Source: an uncultured Micrococcales bacterium
GTDB taxonomy: Bacteria > Actinomycetota > Actinomycetes > Actinomycetales > Microbacteriaceae
Length of the DNA: 14,722 nucleotides
Assembly (NCBI GenBank): GCA_903929105.1
Contig: CAIYTL010000161.1
Coordinates: 1-14,722, forward strand
Direction of reading: 5' to 3'
Below the pieces are notes generated by a model. The model was not told where the DNA came from, searched no databases, and worked only from the letters and a program-made list of their open reading frames with translations. Both the position numbers and the translations under genes were made by a program. Position 1 is the first letter of the stretch, and each line of letters begins with the position of its first letter. Positions 6,895 to 13,751 of the stretch are shown piece by piece.

Positions 6895-9637
6895 TCAATA
6901 CCTGACCAGCCTGAATCTGGTTGATGTTGGTCAACTTATTAGCTTTAGCGATTGCCGCGATTTTCGCTTTGATGGCGGCTGCGCTCGCCCCAGTTGGCAA
7001 AAACTTTTTAGCAATTTTGCTCATGGTGTCGCCGGCGACAACTGTGTATTTCTTTACGCTTGCGGTTGGTGCCGGCGTGGGCTTTGGGGTGGGTGAAGGC
7101 TTAGGGGTGGGCGAGGGCTTAGGTGTCGGCGAAGCCGTTGGTGTCGAGGTCGGTTTCGGTGTCGAGGTCGGTTTTGGAGTGGTGGTAGGGCTGGCCGATG
7201 GGCTAGCGCTAGGTGTCGGGTTCGGAGTTGCAACGGCAGAAGGCAGATTGACCGGCGTTGCTGCAGATTTTTTGATTGGTTTGCCAGTGCTAAAGAAGCT
7301 GGCAAACGCTGCGCTTACTTTTGCAACCGCAGGGCCATTGCCTCGAAGTTTTAGGTACTGCGCTTTAGTGTTCACCAGTCGCTTTTGACCGCCGGCTATA
7401 AACCAGTACTGACCGTCGGGTGTCACTATGAAGCGACCGATTTGAGCGTTGGTGCGGTTTATCGTCGCGCAAGTTGATGCGTCTAGCACGAATGAGCTGC
7501 CGGCAAACTCGACTGCCCAAGTTGAATTGACGGGATGCAAAGTGCCGTCAACGGCGACCAAAGTTTTGTCGCCACACTTGACGGTTAGACCCGAAAGAGT
7601 TGTGGTTTGACTAAATGAGCCAAGAACATCGCTTTCGACAGCAATTGCCTTAGTTAGACCAAACTGCGCTGCAAGGGCAGGGGTTTGCAGTTTGATGCGG
7701 TGATCGAGGCCGTCAATCAAGAAATTGCTCGGCTTGCCTCTGACGGTTACGAACGAACCAGGTGCAAGTTGGGTAGGGCCGGCTTGAATCGCCAAAAGCG
7801 CGGCGTCAGGAATCACCACAGCAACGGGCTTTGAAATATCTGCACCGATGAGCGAAGCAGCTTGCGAGCTCTCGATTTGACGGCGCAGGCCACCCCTGAC
7901 AAGGTAGCTGGTTTTGTTCGACGCTGTGCGAACTAAAACAGGTGCGGTGAGCGGCTGAGTGTCGGTTGGCAGTTTGTTCAAGAATGCCTGCGATACCGGC
8001 GTTGGCACGGCGGGGTCGACGAATTCTGCAGGGTTCGTCAGCTGCTTTTTTCCTTTGGCAGTAATCAAATAGGTGTCGCCGCCAGGGCCGACTATGACGT
8101 CAGAAACCCGGTGTCGGCTTGTGACGGTTGACACTCCCCCAGTTGACAAACTGCCAGATGATTTTCTGAACCACTTAGTGAAATCGGCTATTGCCGATAC
8201 TGAAGGATCCAACTCAAAATAATTGCCACCCACGATCACACCGGCGTTGGCGTTATCGCGGTTTATCAGCCAACTGCCGTCGGCAGCAATAGGTGCGCCC
8301 CAGGGCAAATATTTGAATGTATCAGCCGCTATTGGAGATAGCGCAGGCAGTGTCAAGTTCGCTGCCGCGATTGAATCGTTGTCAAGAATTTCGTGACGCA
8401 CACCGTTTTGAATCCAATAGCTGTCGCCGTTAGGCCCTGAAACATAGGTGGTAACAGACCCGCCGGGTGCCAAAGCCGAAATTTGCGAATTAGTTAACTG
8501 AACTGCCTTCTTGCAGTCGAGGCCGATTGCCGCAACCTGGTTGCAGTCACTAAAACTGAAACGCTTAGAGTCATCAACAAAGTAGTACTGGCCGGTTGCA
8601 GAACTGAAGACTCGCGTGAGGTCTTGGCCCAATTTGAAACTGTTCAAATAGGCTTGCGAAATCGTGCCGACAGGCCCCAAAGGTGCAAGGGCGCTTGCCA
8701 ATGCTGGGTTCGGCACGCGATATCTGGTGTCGTTGACAATTAGATAGGTGTCTGAGCTGTCGCTTTTCAGCAAGAACCCGCCACCGATCGGGCTGCCGAA
8801 CCAATCCCAGTAATACCGCCAAAAGTTTCGGTTGCCGTAGGCACTGCAACTGTCGCCCAACGAATACAAGTTTTTAAGTGCGGCGTCGTTGGGAACATAA
8901 GGCGTGTAATAGTAAAGGTTCGCGGTTGCTTGATTTTGCAGAACAAATGACTTGAATCCGCAGGTGGCAGGAGTTTTGACGTTGCCGTTTCGGTCGAGCA
9001 CCGCATAGCTCTTGGGGCTGTATGGTCGCGAAATTGTTTTGCCCGGCTTGAGGTAGGTGTAAGAACCTTTGGGGTTGCCATACCATCGCATTTGGCCTGA
9101 GGCATGATAAATCTGGTTGAAAAGACCCGTGTAGACATTGCCGCAAATAGCAGGGTTGCTGTCAGGGCAGCCATAACCCAGAGCGGCCTTGTACATGTAA
9201 GCACTTGGGTTGGTGCTGGTGATAAGACCTTGCTCTTTTTGAAGCATCACCAAAATAACTCTGGGATTGATTCCGCAGGCGTTGGCGACGGTGAAAATTA
9301 TTTGGGCGGCTGACTGCTTTTTAGCTGCAGAAATCGCCGCACAGCGACCGACGTCAGCTGACTGGGCTGCGACATCCATTGAATAATTTTTGAGACAGGT
9401 GGGGCTGCGCTTAGCGGTGCAAGTTGGAACTTTAGAATCGAGAAACCGTTGAATATCGTCAACGCTCATGGTTCCGAAATCATAAAAAACGCTGTCGCTG
9501 ATGATTAGGCCCGGGTCAAATCGTGAACCTGACAAAGCTAAAGCCGAAGGCACCTCACCGGTTATGGCGGTCAAGGCAGAAGCAGCGAACACCAAACTGG
9601 TGATCGCCGCGACTAGCCGTGATGCCCGCCAAAACAT
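6884..9637 (-). CDS. Large secreted LysM protein with a Cys-rich, possibly lysozyme-like domain and a nine-unit repeat region
   Basis: The 917-residue product has a signal peptide (1 to about 35). Residues 38-285 form a domain with eight cysteines (73, 81, 99, 121, 157, 165, 226, 264) and the motif LQKEQGL around E135, ending GNRNFWRYYWDWFGS. I recall this domain in many uncharacterised actinobacterial exported proteins. The single conserved Glu between helices recalls lysozyme-superfamily catalytic acids, but that is inference. Residues 287-787 hold about nine degenerate repeats of 50-60 residues built on G-D-x-Y-ϕ-ϕ, a short turn, then K/R-R-x-ϕ. A Pro/Thr/Ser linker (800-861) leads to a LysM domain (862-917, YTVVAGDTMSKIAKKF ... 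IQAGQVLIIP), which binds peptidoglycan glycan. The ATG shares its A with the stop codon of the upstream lipoprotein (TAATG), implying coupled translation; no clear Shine-Dalgarno is present. Likely an envelope-bound wall enzyme or binding protein. Confidence 0.92.
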   Translation of the reverse strand: MFWRASRLVAAITSLVFAASALTAITGEVPSALALSGSRFDPGLIISDSVFYDFGTMSVDDIQRFLDSKVPTCTAKRSPTCLKNYSMDVAAQSADVGRCAAISAAKKQSAAQIIFTVANACGINPRVILVMLQKEQGLITSTNPSAYMYKAALGYGCPDSNPAICGNVYTGLFNQIYHASGQMRWYGNPKGSYTYLKPGKTISRPYSPKSYAVLDRNGNVKTPATCGFKSFVLQNQATANLYYYTPYVPNDAALKNLYSLGDSCSAYGNRNFWRYYWDWFGSPIGGGFLLKSDSSDTYLIVNDTRYRVPNPALASALAPLGPVGTISQAYLNSFKLGQDLTRVFSSATGQYYFVDDSKRFSFSDCNQVAAIGLDCKKAVQLTNSQISALAPGGSVTTYVSGPNGDSYWIQNGVRHEILDNDSIAAANLTLPALSPIAADTFKYLPWGAPIAADGSWLINRDNANAGVIVGGNYFELDPSVSAIADFTKWFRKSSGSLSTGGVSTVTSRHRVSDVIVGPGGDTYLITAKGKKQLTNPAEFVDPAVPTPVSQAFLNKLPTDTQPLTAPVLVRTASNKTSYLVRGGLRRQIESSQAASLIGADISKPVAVVIPDAALLAIQAGPTQLAPGSFVTVRGKPSNFLIDGLDHRIKLQTPALAAQFGLTKAIAVESDVLGSFSQTTTLSGLTVKCGDKTLVAVDGTLHPVNSTWAVEFAGSSFVLDASTCATINRTNAQIGRFIVTPDGQYWFIAGGQKRLVNTKAQYLKLRGNGPAVAKVSAAFASFFSTGKPIKKSAATPVNLPSAVATPNPTPSASPSASPTTTPKPTSTPKPTSTPTASPTPKPSPTPKPSPTPKPTPAPTASVKKYTVVAGDTMSKIAKKFLPTGASAAAIKAKIAAIAKANKLTNINQIQAGQVLIIP
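7087..7122 (-). repeat. 18-bp tandem repeat, two copies, in the Pro-rich linker
   Basis: Two adjacent 18-base copies (7087-7104 and 7105-7122) differ at two positions and encode the six-residue unit TPKPSP in the linker of the LysM protein. In-frame repeats like this can change copy number by slippage, altering linker length without shifting the frame. Confidence 0.8.
7140..7175 (-). repeat. Second 18-bp tandem repeat in the same linker
   Basis: Two 18-base copies (7140-7157 and 7158-7175), differing at the last base, encode the hexapeptide register TPKPTS. Together with the repeat at 7087-7122 they make up most of the low-complexity spacer between the repeat region and LysM. Confidence 0.8.
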
Positions 9638-10149
9638 TAGGGAATCGTCACCGCGAAGAAGTTAGATTTGCCTGAGGCGCTTGTCGACTTGTAACTCACT
9701 TGAACAGCGGCTGTTCCACTGGAGAGACCGTTGATAGGAATCGTGATCGGAAAACACTGCGTGCTGGCTGCGTTTGCTTCGGCCGAGACAGCTGGGTAAG
9801 AAGTCGTGACGCCGGCGTCTTTCACGATTGCCGTGCAAGAGCCCCCCGTTTCGGTGACGTTAATGACCTGCGCAATCACCGTAATCGTGCCGGCCGAAGG
9901 GTCAACACTGGCGTCAACAACTTGAATGTCGGCGTCGATTAGGTTAGTCGGGGTTGGTGTGGCCGATTCGGTCGCGGTGGCGGTCGGAGTCGGGGTTTGG
10001 GTGTCAGTGGCTGTCGGGCTGCTACTGGCTGTTGTGGTTTCGGTGGCTGTCGGAAGGCTCGTTGCGCCCCAGTTCGGATAAAACATGCTGCAACCGGCAA
10101 GCGCCAGCACGCTCAAAACTACAGCTGCCGCAAATGCTACTTTTTTCAT
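9637..10149 (-). CDS. Small Thr/Pro-rich lipoprotein with a C-terminal beta domain
   Basis: The 170-residue protein begins with a lipoprotein signal peptide: basic MKK, a hydrophobic stretch, and the lipobox LAGC with the lipidated cysteine at position 20. Residues 31-68 are almost entirely Thr, Ser, Pro and Ala, a typical extracellular spacer and possible O-glycosylation target. Residues 70-170 look like a single beta-sandwich domain, with alternating hydrophobic strands and one probable disulfide (C105-C132). I do not recognise the family; an Ig-like or FixG-like fold is a guess. The ATG at 10149 has AGAAGG five bases upstream (10155-10160). It lies 48 bases behind the LCP gene, and its stop overlaps the ATG of the LysM protein. 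Context suggests that it works at the outer face of the membrane with these partners. Confidence 0.88.
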   Translation of the reverse strand: MKKVAFAAAVVLSVLALAGCSMFYPNWGATSLPTATETTTASSSPTATDTQTPTPTATATESATPTPTNLIDADIQVVDASVDPSAGTITVIAQVINVTETGGSCTAIVKDAGVTTSYPAVSAEANAASTQCFPITIPINGLSSGTAAVQVSYKSTSASGKSNFFAVTIP

Positions 10150-10197
10150 TTTGGCCTTCTTCTTTCAAGGGCGTTCTGCACGACAAAAGCGCAACTT

Positions 10198-11535
10198 TTA
10201 GCCGTGAAGCTGCCCTTTAATCTTGGCTTGAATTGCTGAGAAATTTGGGTTAATCATGTTGACGCCATTAGCTGGCACTAGCTCGAGAGTGCGCATTCCA
10301 TTGCCGCGGTTTTTTAGAGCCAGGTTTACATAAACCGCGAGCATGTCGCTCGAAATATCGGTGGTGATCATTTTTTTGCCAGCGGCCGCAATTGATTGAA
10401 AATTCAAAAGCAACTTGGTTGGGCTCACTTGTTTTATTAGTGCGTTTTCAACTTCGCGCTGTCGCCCCATTCGGGCGTAGTCGCTGTTGCCGTTCAGGCC
10501 GTGCCTTGAACGGGCATACCAAAGCGCCATGCCGCCAGACATATGTTGCACACCTGGTTCGATAAAAGCACGGGCATCGCTGCCGTCGTCTAGTTTGCCG
10601 CCAACCGGCAGGCGCATTTTGACATTGATTGTGACGCCGCCCAAGGCATTAATCAGACCTTTGAACCCAGACATATCAATCAACACATAGTTTGAAATCG
10701 TTAATCCGGTGATTCCCTGAACTGCTTCTTTGAGGGCTTGTAGGCCAGGCGTGATTCCGTTGGCGCGAGCTGTTGGATACAGGTCTTTGTGGTTGTTCAT
10801 CACGTCAGTGTTGATGGCGTTCAGCAAGCAGGTGTCACCACAGTTATAGCCGTGCGGCCATAGTGCCTTCATCGGCGATCCATCGCTAAAAGGCGCCTGT
10901 TGCAGGTTGCGCGGAATTCCAATGTTCAATGCGTCGCCGGTCACGGCATCGAGGCTCAAAACCGAAACGCTGTCGGTGCGCATGCCAAAACGATCTGAAC
11001 CCGAATCAGACCCCACCAGCATGATGTTGTAGCGCCCATCGACTGCTGAGGCAAAACCGTGCCGAGTGAAAATGGCGCTGACCAACGAGGCCTGTTCACG
11101 CGCCAGACTCGAGGCTGAAGCAAAACCTGTGGTTAGCAGAGCGGCCACAATAACCACGCTCAGCAGCGCGCCGAGTCGGTTGCGTGCCGGCAACCTGCCG
11201 ACTTTCATGAGAGCCAAGGTGTTCAGGCCTAGCAGGGCATAAAGCAGGCCATAGCCCAGAAGCATCCAACCAAAAATGTTCATGGCAACCGGCGAGGTAG
11301 CAAACACCAGCAGCAAATTTATGTCGACAAAGGCAATGACACCAGCAGCAATAATCAAGAGCCAGCGGAGCAAATTGGCGACAATCGCAAAACGTGCCAA
11401 CCATCGACGCCCTGCAACAAGTTGAGCGGTGCCCGGCAACAATAGGTTTAGCCAAAAAAGCCAACGGGCGCGCGTGCGCATTTGCACCGGTGAAAGGTTT
11501 TGAATATTGCGAAACAGGCTGGTTCGTTGCATCAC
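10198..11535 (-). CDS. LytR-CpsA-Psr (LCP) family cell-wall polymer ligase
   Basis: LCP enzymes transfer lipid-linked wall polymers (teichoic acid, arabinogalactan, capsule) to peptidoglycan. This 445-residue protein has about four hydrophobic segments within residues 25-140, more than the single one in most LCP proteins, followed by the extracytoplasmic catalytic domain (about 168-385). Conserved polar residues are visible: R186 and D188 in RTDS, R209 in IPRN, and the R342/R344 pair in YARSRH followed by SDYARMGRQR (351-360). C232 and C236 may form a disulfide. The frame starts with GTG at 11535, followed at once by ATG at 11532; neither has a good ribosome site. It sits 44 bases behind purE and 48 ahead of the lipoprotein. 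Its substrate may be the polymer made by the glycosyltransferase and polymerase genes to the left, which is inference. Confidence 0.93.
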   Translation of the reverse strand: MMQRTSLFRNIQNLSPVQMRTRARWLFWLNLLLPGTAQLVAGRRWLARFAIVANLLRWLLIIAAGVIAFVDINLLLVFATSPVAMNIFGWMLLGYGLLYALLGLNTLALMKVGRLPARNRLGALLSVVIVAALLTTGFASASSLAREQASLVSAIFTRHGFASAVDGRYNIMLVGSDSGSDRFGMRTDSVSVLSLDAVTGDALNIGIPRNLQQAPFSDGSPMKALWPHGYNCGDTCLLNAINTDVMNNHKDLYPTARANGITPGLQALKEAVQGITGLTISNYVLIDMSGFKGLINALGGVTINVKMRLPVGGKLDDGSDARAFIEPGVQHMSGGMALWYARSRHGLNGNSDYARMGRQREVENALIKQVSPTKLLLNFQSIAAAGKKMITTDISSDMLAVYVNLALKNRGNGMRTLELVPANGVNMINPNFSAIQAKIKGQLHG

Positions 11536-11559
11536 CGATTCGTTAGAACCGTTAGCCCG

Positions 11560-11574
11560 GCTGAAAGAATCAGC
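11560..11574. other. Short hairpin in the purE-LCP gap
   Basis: GCTGA-AAGAA-TCAGC is a perfect five-base stem with a five-base loop, just past the purE stop codon. On the minus strand it lacks a U-tract, so it is at best a weak attenuator. Nothing else in the 44-base gap looks like a clear promoter, though CTAACG occurs twice. Confidence 0.25.
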
Positions 11575-11579
11575 TGCGC

Positions 11580-12077
11580 CTAAATTTGAGATTTTAACTT
11601 CTCATTCTTTTCGGCAACGCTCACAGCCAAGTTTGAACGAAAAGTTTCAAGCTGCTGGGTCAGTTGGCTGTCGAAAGCACCAAGAATTCGCGCCGCCAAC
11701 AAGCCCGCATTGCGAGAACCGCCAATAGAAACCGTTGCAACTGGAATGCCAGCAGGCATTTGCACGATCGAAAGCAGAGAGTCCATGCCGTCTAACTTGG
11801 CAAGCGGCACCGGCACTCCGATTACCGGCAAAGTGGTTACTGAGGCCAACATTCCTGGCAGGTGGGCGGCGCCACCAGCACCAGCGATTACAACTTTGAT
11901 GCCACGACCAGCGGCCGCTTTGCCCCACTCAATCATGCGCTCAGGAGTGCGGTGAGCTGAAAGAACTTCAACTTCATAGCCGATGCCGAACTCTTTGAGT
12001 GCATTCGCGGCCTCGCACATCACAGACCAGTCAGAGTCTGAACCCATGACCACGCCGACCAATATCGCTTCTGACAT
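11580..12077 (-). CDS. purE: N5-carboxyaminoimidazole ribonucleotide mutase (PurE, class I)
   Basis: PurE converts N5-CAIR to CAIR in de novo purine synthesis, using the product of PurK. The 165-residue length is right for a class I enzyme. The substrate-binding motifs are all present: MGSDSDW (11-17), SAHRTP (40-45) and GAGGAAHLPGM (66-76), with conserved histidines at 42 and 72. The ATG at 12077 has a strong ribosome site GAGAGG six bases upstream (12084-12089). It lies 84 bases behind purK, as expected for the partner enzyme. The C-terminal tail past residue 150 is charged and probably extends the last helix. The cytoplasmic enzyme is expected to be an octamer by family. Confidence 0.97.
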   Translation of the reverse strand: MSEAILVGVVMGSDSDWSVMCEAANALKEFGIGYEVEVLSAHRTPERMIEWGKAAAGRGIKVVIAGAGGAAHLPGMLASVTTLPVIGVPVPLAKLDGMDSLLSIVQMPAGIPVATVSIGGSRNAGLLAARILGAFDSQLTQQLETFRSNLAVSVAEKNEKLKSQI

Positions 12078-12161
12078 GCCAAGCCTCTCAAAGTTTGTTT
12101 CTCAAGCCAATTTTAGGCTCGTTGCCCAAAATGGCTCTGAACGCAACACCTGTGAGGCTAT
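12078..12161 (-). other. purK-purE spacer with two small inverted repeats
   Basis: This is the largest gap inside the minus-strand run. On the minus strand it contains GCC-ATTTTG-GGC and then AGCC-TAAAATT-GGCT, two short stems. TAAAAT could be a -10 for purE but no good -35 sits 16-19 bases before it. I see no coding potential. An internal promoter is possible but not supported. Confidence 0.3.
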
Positions 12162-13313
12162 TTAGCCACCCAGCAAAATGCCAACGGTTTGCCAAACTTC
12201 TGAAGCAATGGCACTTTCAATTTGCCCCACCGCAGTGACGTGGCCCATCTTGCGGCCAGACCTGGCTGACTTGCCGTAGGTGTGAATTTTTACTGTGGGA
12301 TGCGCTGCCATGGCCTTGCGATATTGCCCCACGAAAGTGTTCTTGTTATCGACACCTAGCAGGTTCACCATGATTGCGTAAGGTGCGGTCATTTCGGTTT
12401 CACCCAACGGCAGGTCAAGAACTGCTCGAAGGTGCTGCTCGAATTGGCTCGTAACTGAACCTTCGATGCTGAAATGCCCAGAGTTGTGGGGGCGCATCGC
12501 CAGCTCGTTGATCAAAAGCCGGGCATCGGTGGTTTGAAACATTTCGACTGCCAAAACACCTGTTACACCAAGGCCTTCGGCAACGTGAGCTGCAATCGCC
12601 ACCGACAGCTCAAGAAGCGCCGGGGTGGTGCCTGGTGCTGGCGCAAGAACCTCGGCGCACACACCGTTGCTCTGCGTGGTTTGCACCAACGGCCAAGCTT
12701 TGAACTCGCCGCTTGGGTTTCTGGCGCTCAACTGCGCAACCTCACGCACAAACTCGACTTTTTCTTCGACCAAAAGTTCGCCTCCGAAACCTGCCAAAGC
12801 CTCTGGGGTTAGCCAATCGCTTGCCTCGTCAGAGCTTCGAACCACGCGAACGCCTTTGCCGTCATAGCCACCGATTGGGGTTTTCAAAATGGCTACGCCC
12901 GAGTGGTCTGCGATGAACTGATCTAGTTCTTCGGCGCTGGTTACAGCCGCCCATTCTGGCATCGGCAGGTTCAGCGCGCTTAGTTGGCGGCGCATGTGCA
13001 ACTTGTTTTGCGCAAAAGCCAAAGCTTTTGACGGTGGCTGAACGTTCACACCTTTGGCTTCAAGTTTTTGCAAAATCTCTAGCGGCACGTGCTCGTGGTC
13101 AAACGTGATCACGTCAACTGTTTTGGCAAACTCTTGAACCACATCGAACTGGGTGTAATCGCCCACCATGGTTGCCGCAAGCGCTGCCGAAGAGTCTTCG
13201 GCTTCAGCTAAAACCTTGATGTCGAGGCCAAGATTTATGGCCGGCACGATCATCATTCGGGCCAACTGGCCACCACCGATTACGCCGACTCTCAGCTTGT
13301 TTTTATCTGACAC
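12162..13313 (-). CDS. purK: 5-(carboxyamino)imidazole ribonucleotide synthase (ATP-grasp)
   Basis: PurK uses ATP and bicarbonate to carboxylate AIR to N5-CAIR, which PurE then rearranges. The 383-residue protein shows the N-terminal GGGQLARM (13-20), FDHEHVP (71-77; usually FExENVP in this family), the ATP-grasp glycine loop GGYDGKG (148-154), the metal/ATP motif NELAMRPHNSGH (269-280) and the C-terminal KMGHVTAVG (355-363). The start codon is GTG at 13313 with AGAGGG close upstream (13318-13323). It overlaps the end of the PH-domain gene by 11 bases, so the two are almost certainly on one transcript. The 84 bases after it lead to purE. Confidence 0.97.
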   Translation of the reverse strand: MSDKNKLRVGVIGGGQLARMMIVPAINLGLDIKVLAEAEDSSAALAATMVGDYTQFDVVQEFAKTVDVITFDHEHVPLEILQKLEAKGVNVQPPSKALAFAQNKLHMRRQLSALNLPMPEWAAVTSAEELDQFIADHSGVAILKTPIGGYDGKGVRVVRSSDEASDWLTPEALAGFGGELLVEEKVEFVREVAQLSARNPSGEFKAWPLVQTTQSNGVCAEVLAPAPGTTPALLELSVAIAAHVAEGLGVTGVLAVEMFQTTDARLLINELAMRPHNSGHFSIEGSVTSQFEQHLRAVLDLPLGETEMTAPYAIMVNLLGVDNKNTFVGQYRKAMAAHPTVKIHTYGKSARSGRKMGHVTAVGQIESAIASEVWQTVGILLGG

Positions 13314-13737
13314 TTGACCCTCTGACTAGATTCTGCATTTCGCGAGCAAGTTGTTTGCCTTTTGGCAAACCCCTCATCACTAGCGGTTCTTGACCGTGAA
13401 TAAAAACTGTAACCCGACCGCGAACGAATTCCACGGCCGAAACTTCGTGCCAGCTGACCTCGCGGCGTTTTTGGCCGAACAAACCATCGCGCCAGACCAC
13501 CCGCCCGGTCGAAACCTCAACCCAGGCGACTAGCTGACGCACGAGGGGCACCATCCATGCAAAAAAAATCACTAGGCATGCAACCACATAGACAGTCATC
13601 GACTGCCAAGATTCGAGGTTGCGGTTTTCAAAAAAAGCCAAAGCGGCAACAACAAGACCTAAAACCAAAGTAGGCAAGACCATGCGGCCGGCTCTTGGGC
13701 GCACTCTGACTAACTTTTGTTCCGGCTGAAAACTCAC
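13303..13737 (-). CDS. Membrane protein with bacterial PH-like domain
   Basis: A 144-residue protein with two predicted membrane segments (about 19-36 and 46-66), then a soluble region (70-144) resembling the bacterial PH domain: strands VEVSTGRVVWRDG, a basic turn, REVSWHEVSAVEFVRG, and a final amphipathic helix. A PH-domain membrane protein occupies the same place between birA and purK in mycobacteria (the Rv3278c position, from memory), so the synteny supports the call. Its function is not known to me. The GTG at 13737 lies 14 bases past the birA stop with no ribosome site and is overlapped by a perfect dyad, hinting at coupled or structure-controlled initiation. Its last 11 bases overlap purK. 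Confidence 0.88.
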   Translation of the reverse strand: MSFQPEQKLVRVRPRAGRMVLPTLVLGLVVAALAFFENRNLESWQSMTVYVVACLVIFFAWMVPLVRQLVAWVEVSTGRVVWRDGLFGQKRREVSWHEVSAVEFVRGRVTVFIHGQEPLVMRGLPKGKQLAREMQNLVRGSSVR

Positions 13738-13750
13738 AATCTAATTGTGA
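13734..13750. promoter_or_regulatory. Perfect 7-bp dyad covering the start codon of the PH-domain gene
   Basis: TCACAAT-CTA-ATTGTGA has seven paired bases around a three-base centre and occupies nearly the whole birA/PH-gene junction. The GTG start codon of the PH-domain gene (13735-13737) lies in one arm. As RNA it would hide the start codon; as DNA it could be a protein site. It does not match the long-spaced BirA operator known from E. coli and Bacillus. Confidence 0.4.
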
Positions 13751-13751
13751 C

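Noticed and set aside
7087..7175. CRISPR-like spaced repeats
   Set aside because: Units are directly adjacent, coding in frame and without unique spacers.
6921..7388. 155-codon plus-strand frame rich in Gly and Val
   Set aside because: It is the antisense of the LysM protein's Pro-rich linker; the GVGVGFGV pattern comes from the linker repeats.
8767..9204. 145-codon minus-strand frame
   Set aside because: An alternative frame inside the Cys-rich domain of the LysM protein; the main frame has a signal peptide, motifs and homologous features.
10190..10210. AAAAG-CGCAA-CTTTT hairpin at the LCP stop codon as a terminator
   Set aside because: A five-base, mostly A-T stem is too weak, and the short gap with a good ribosome site for the lipoprotein favours read-through.
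13734..13750. BirA operator for the birA/PH junction dyad
   Set aside because: This BirA lacks a DNA-binding domain and the dyad does not resemble the known long-spaced BirA site.
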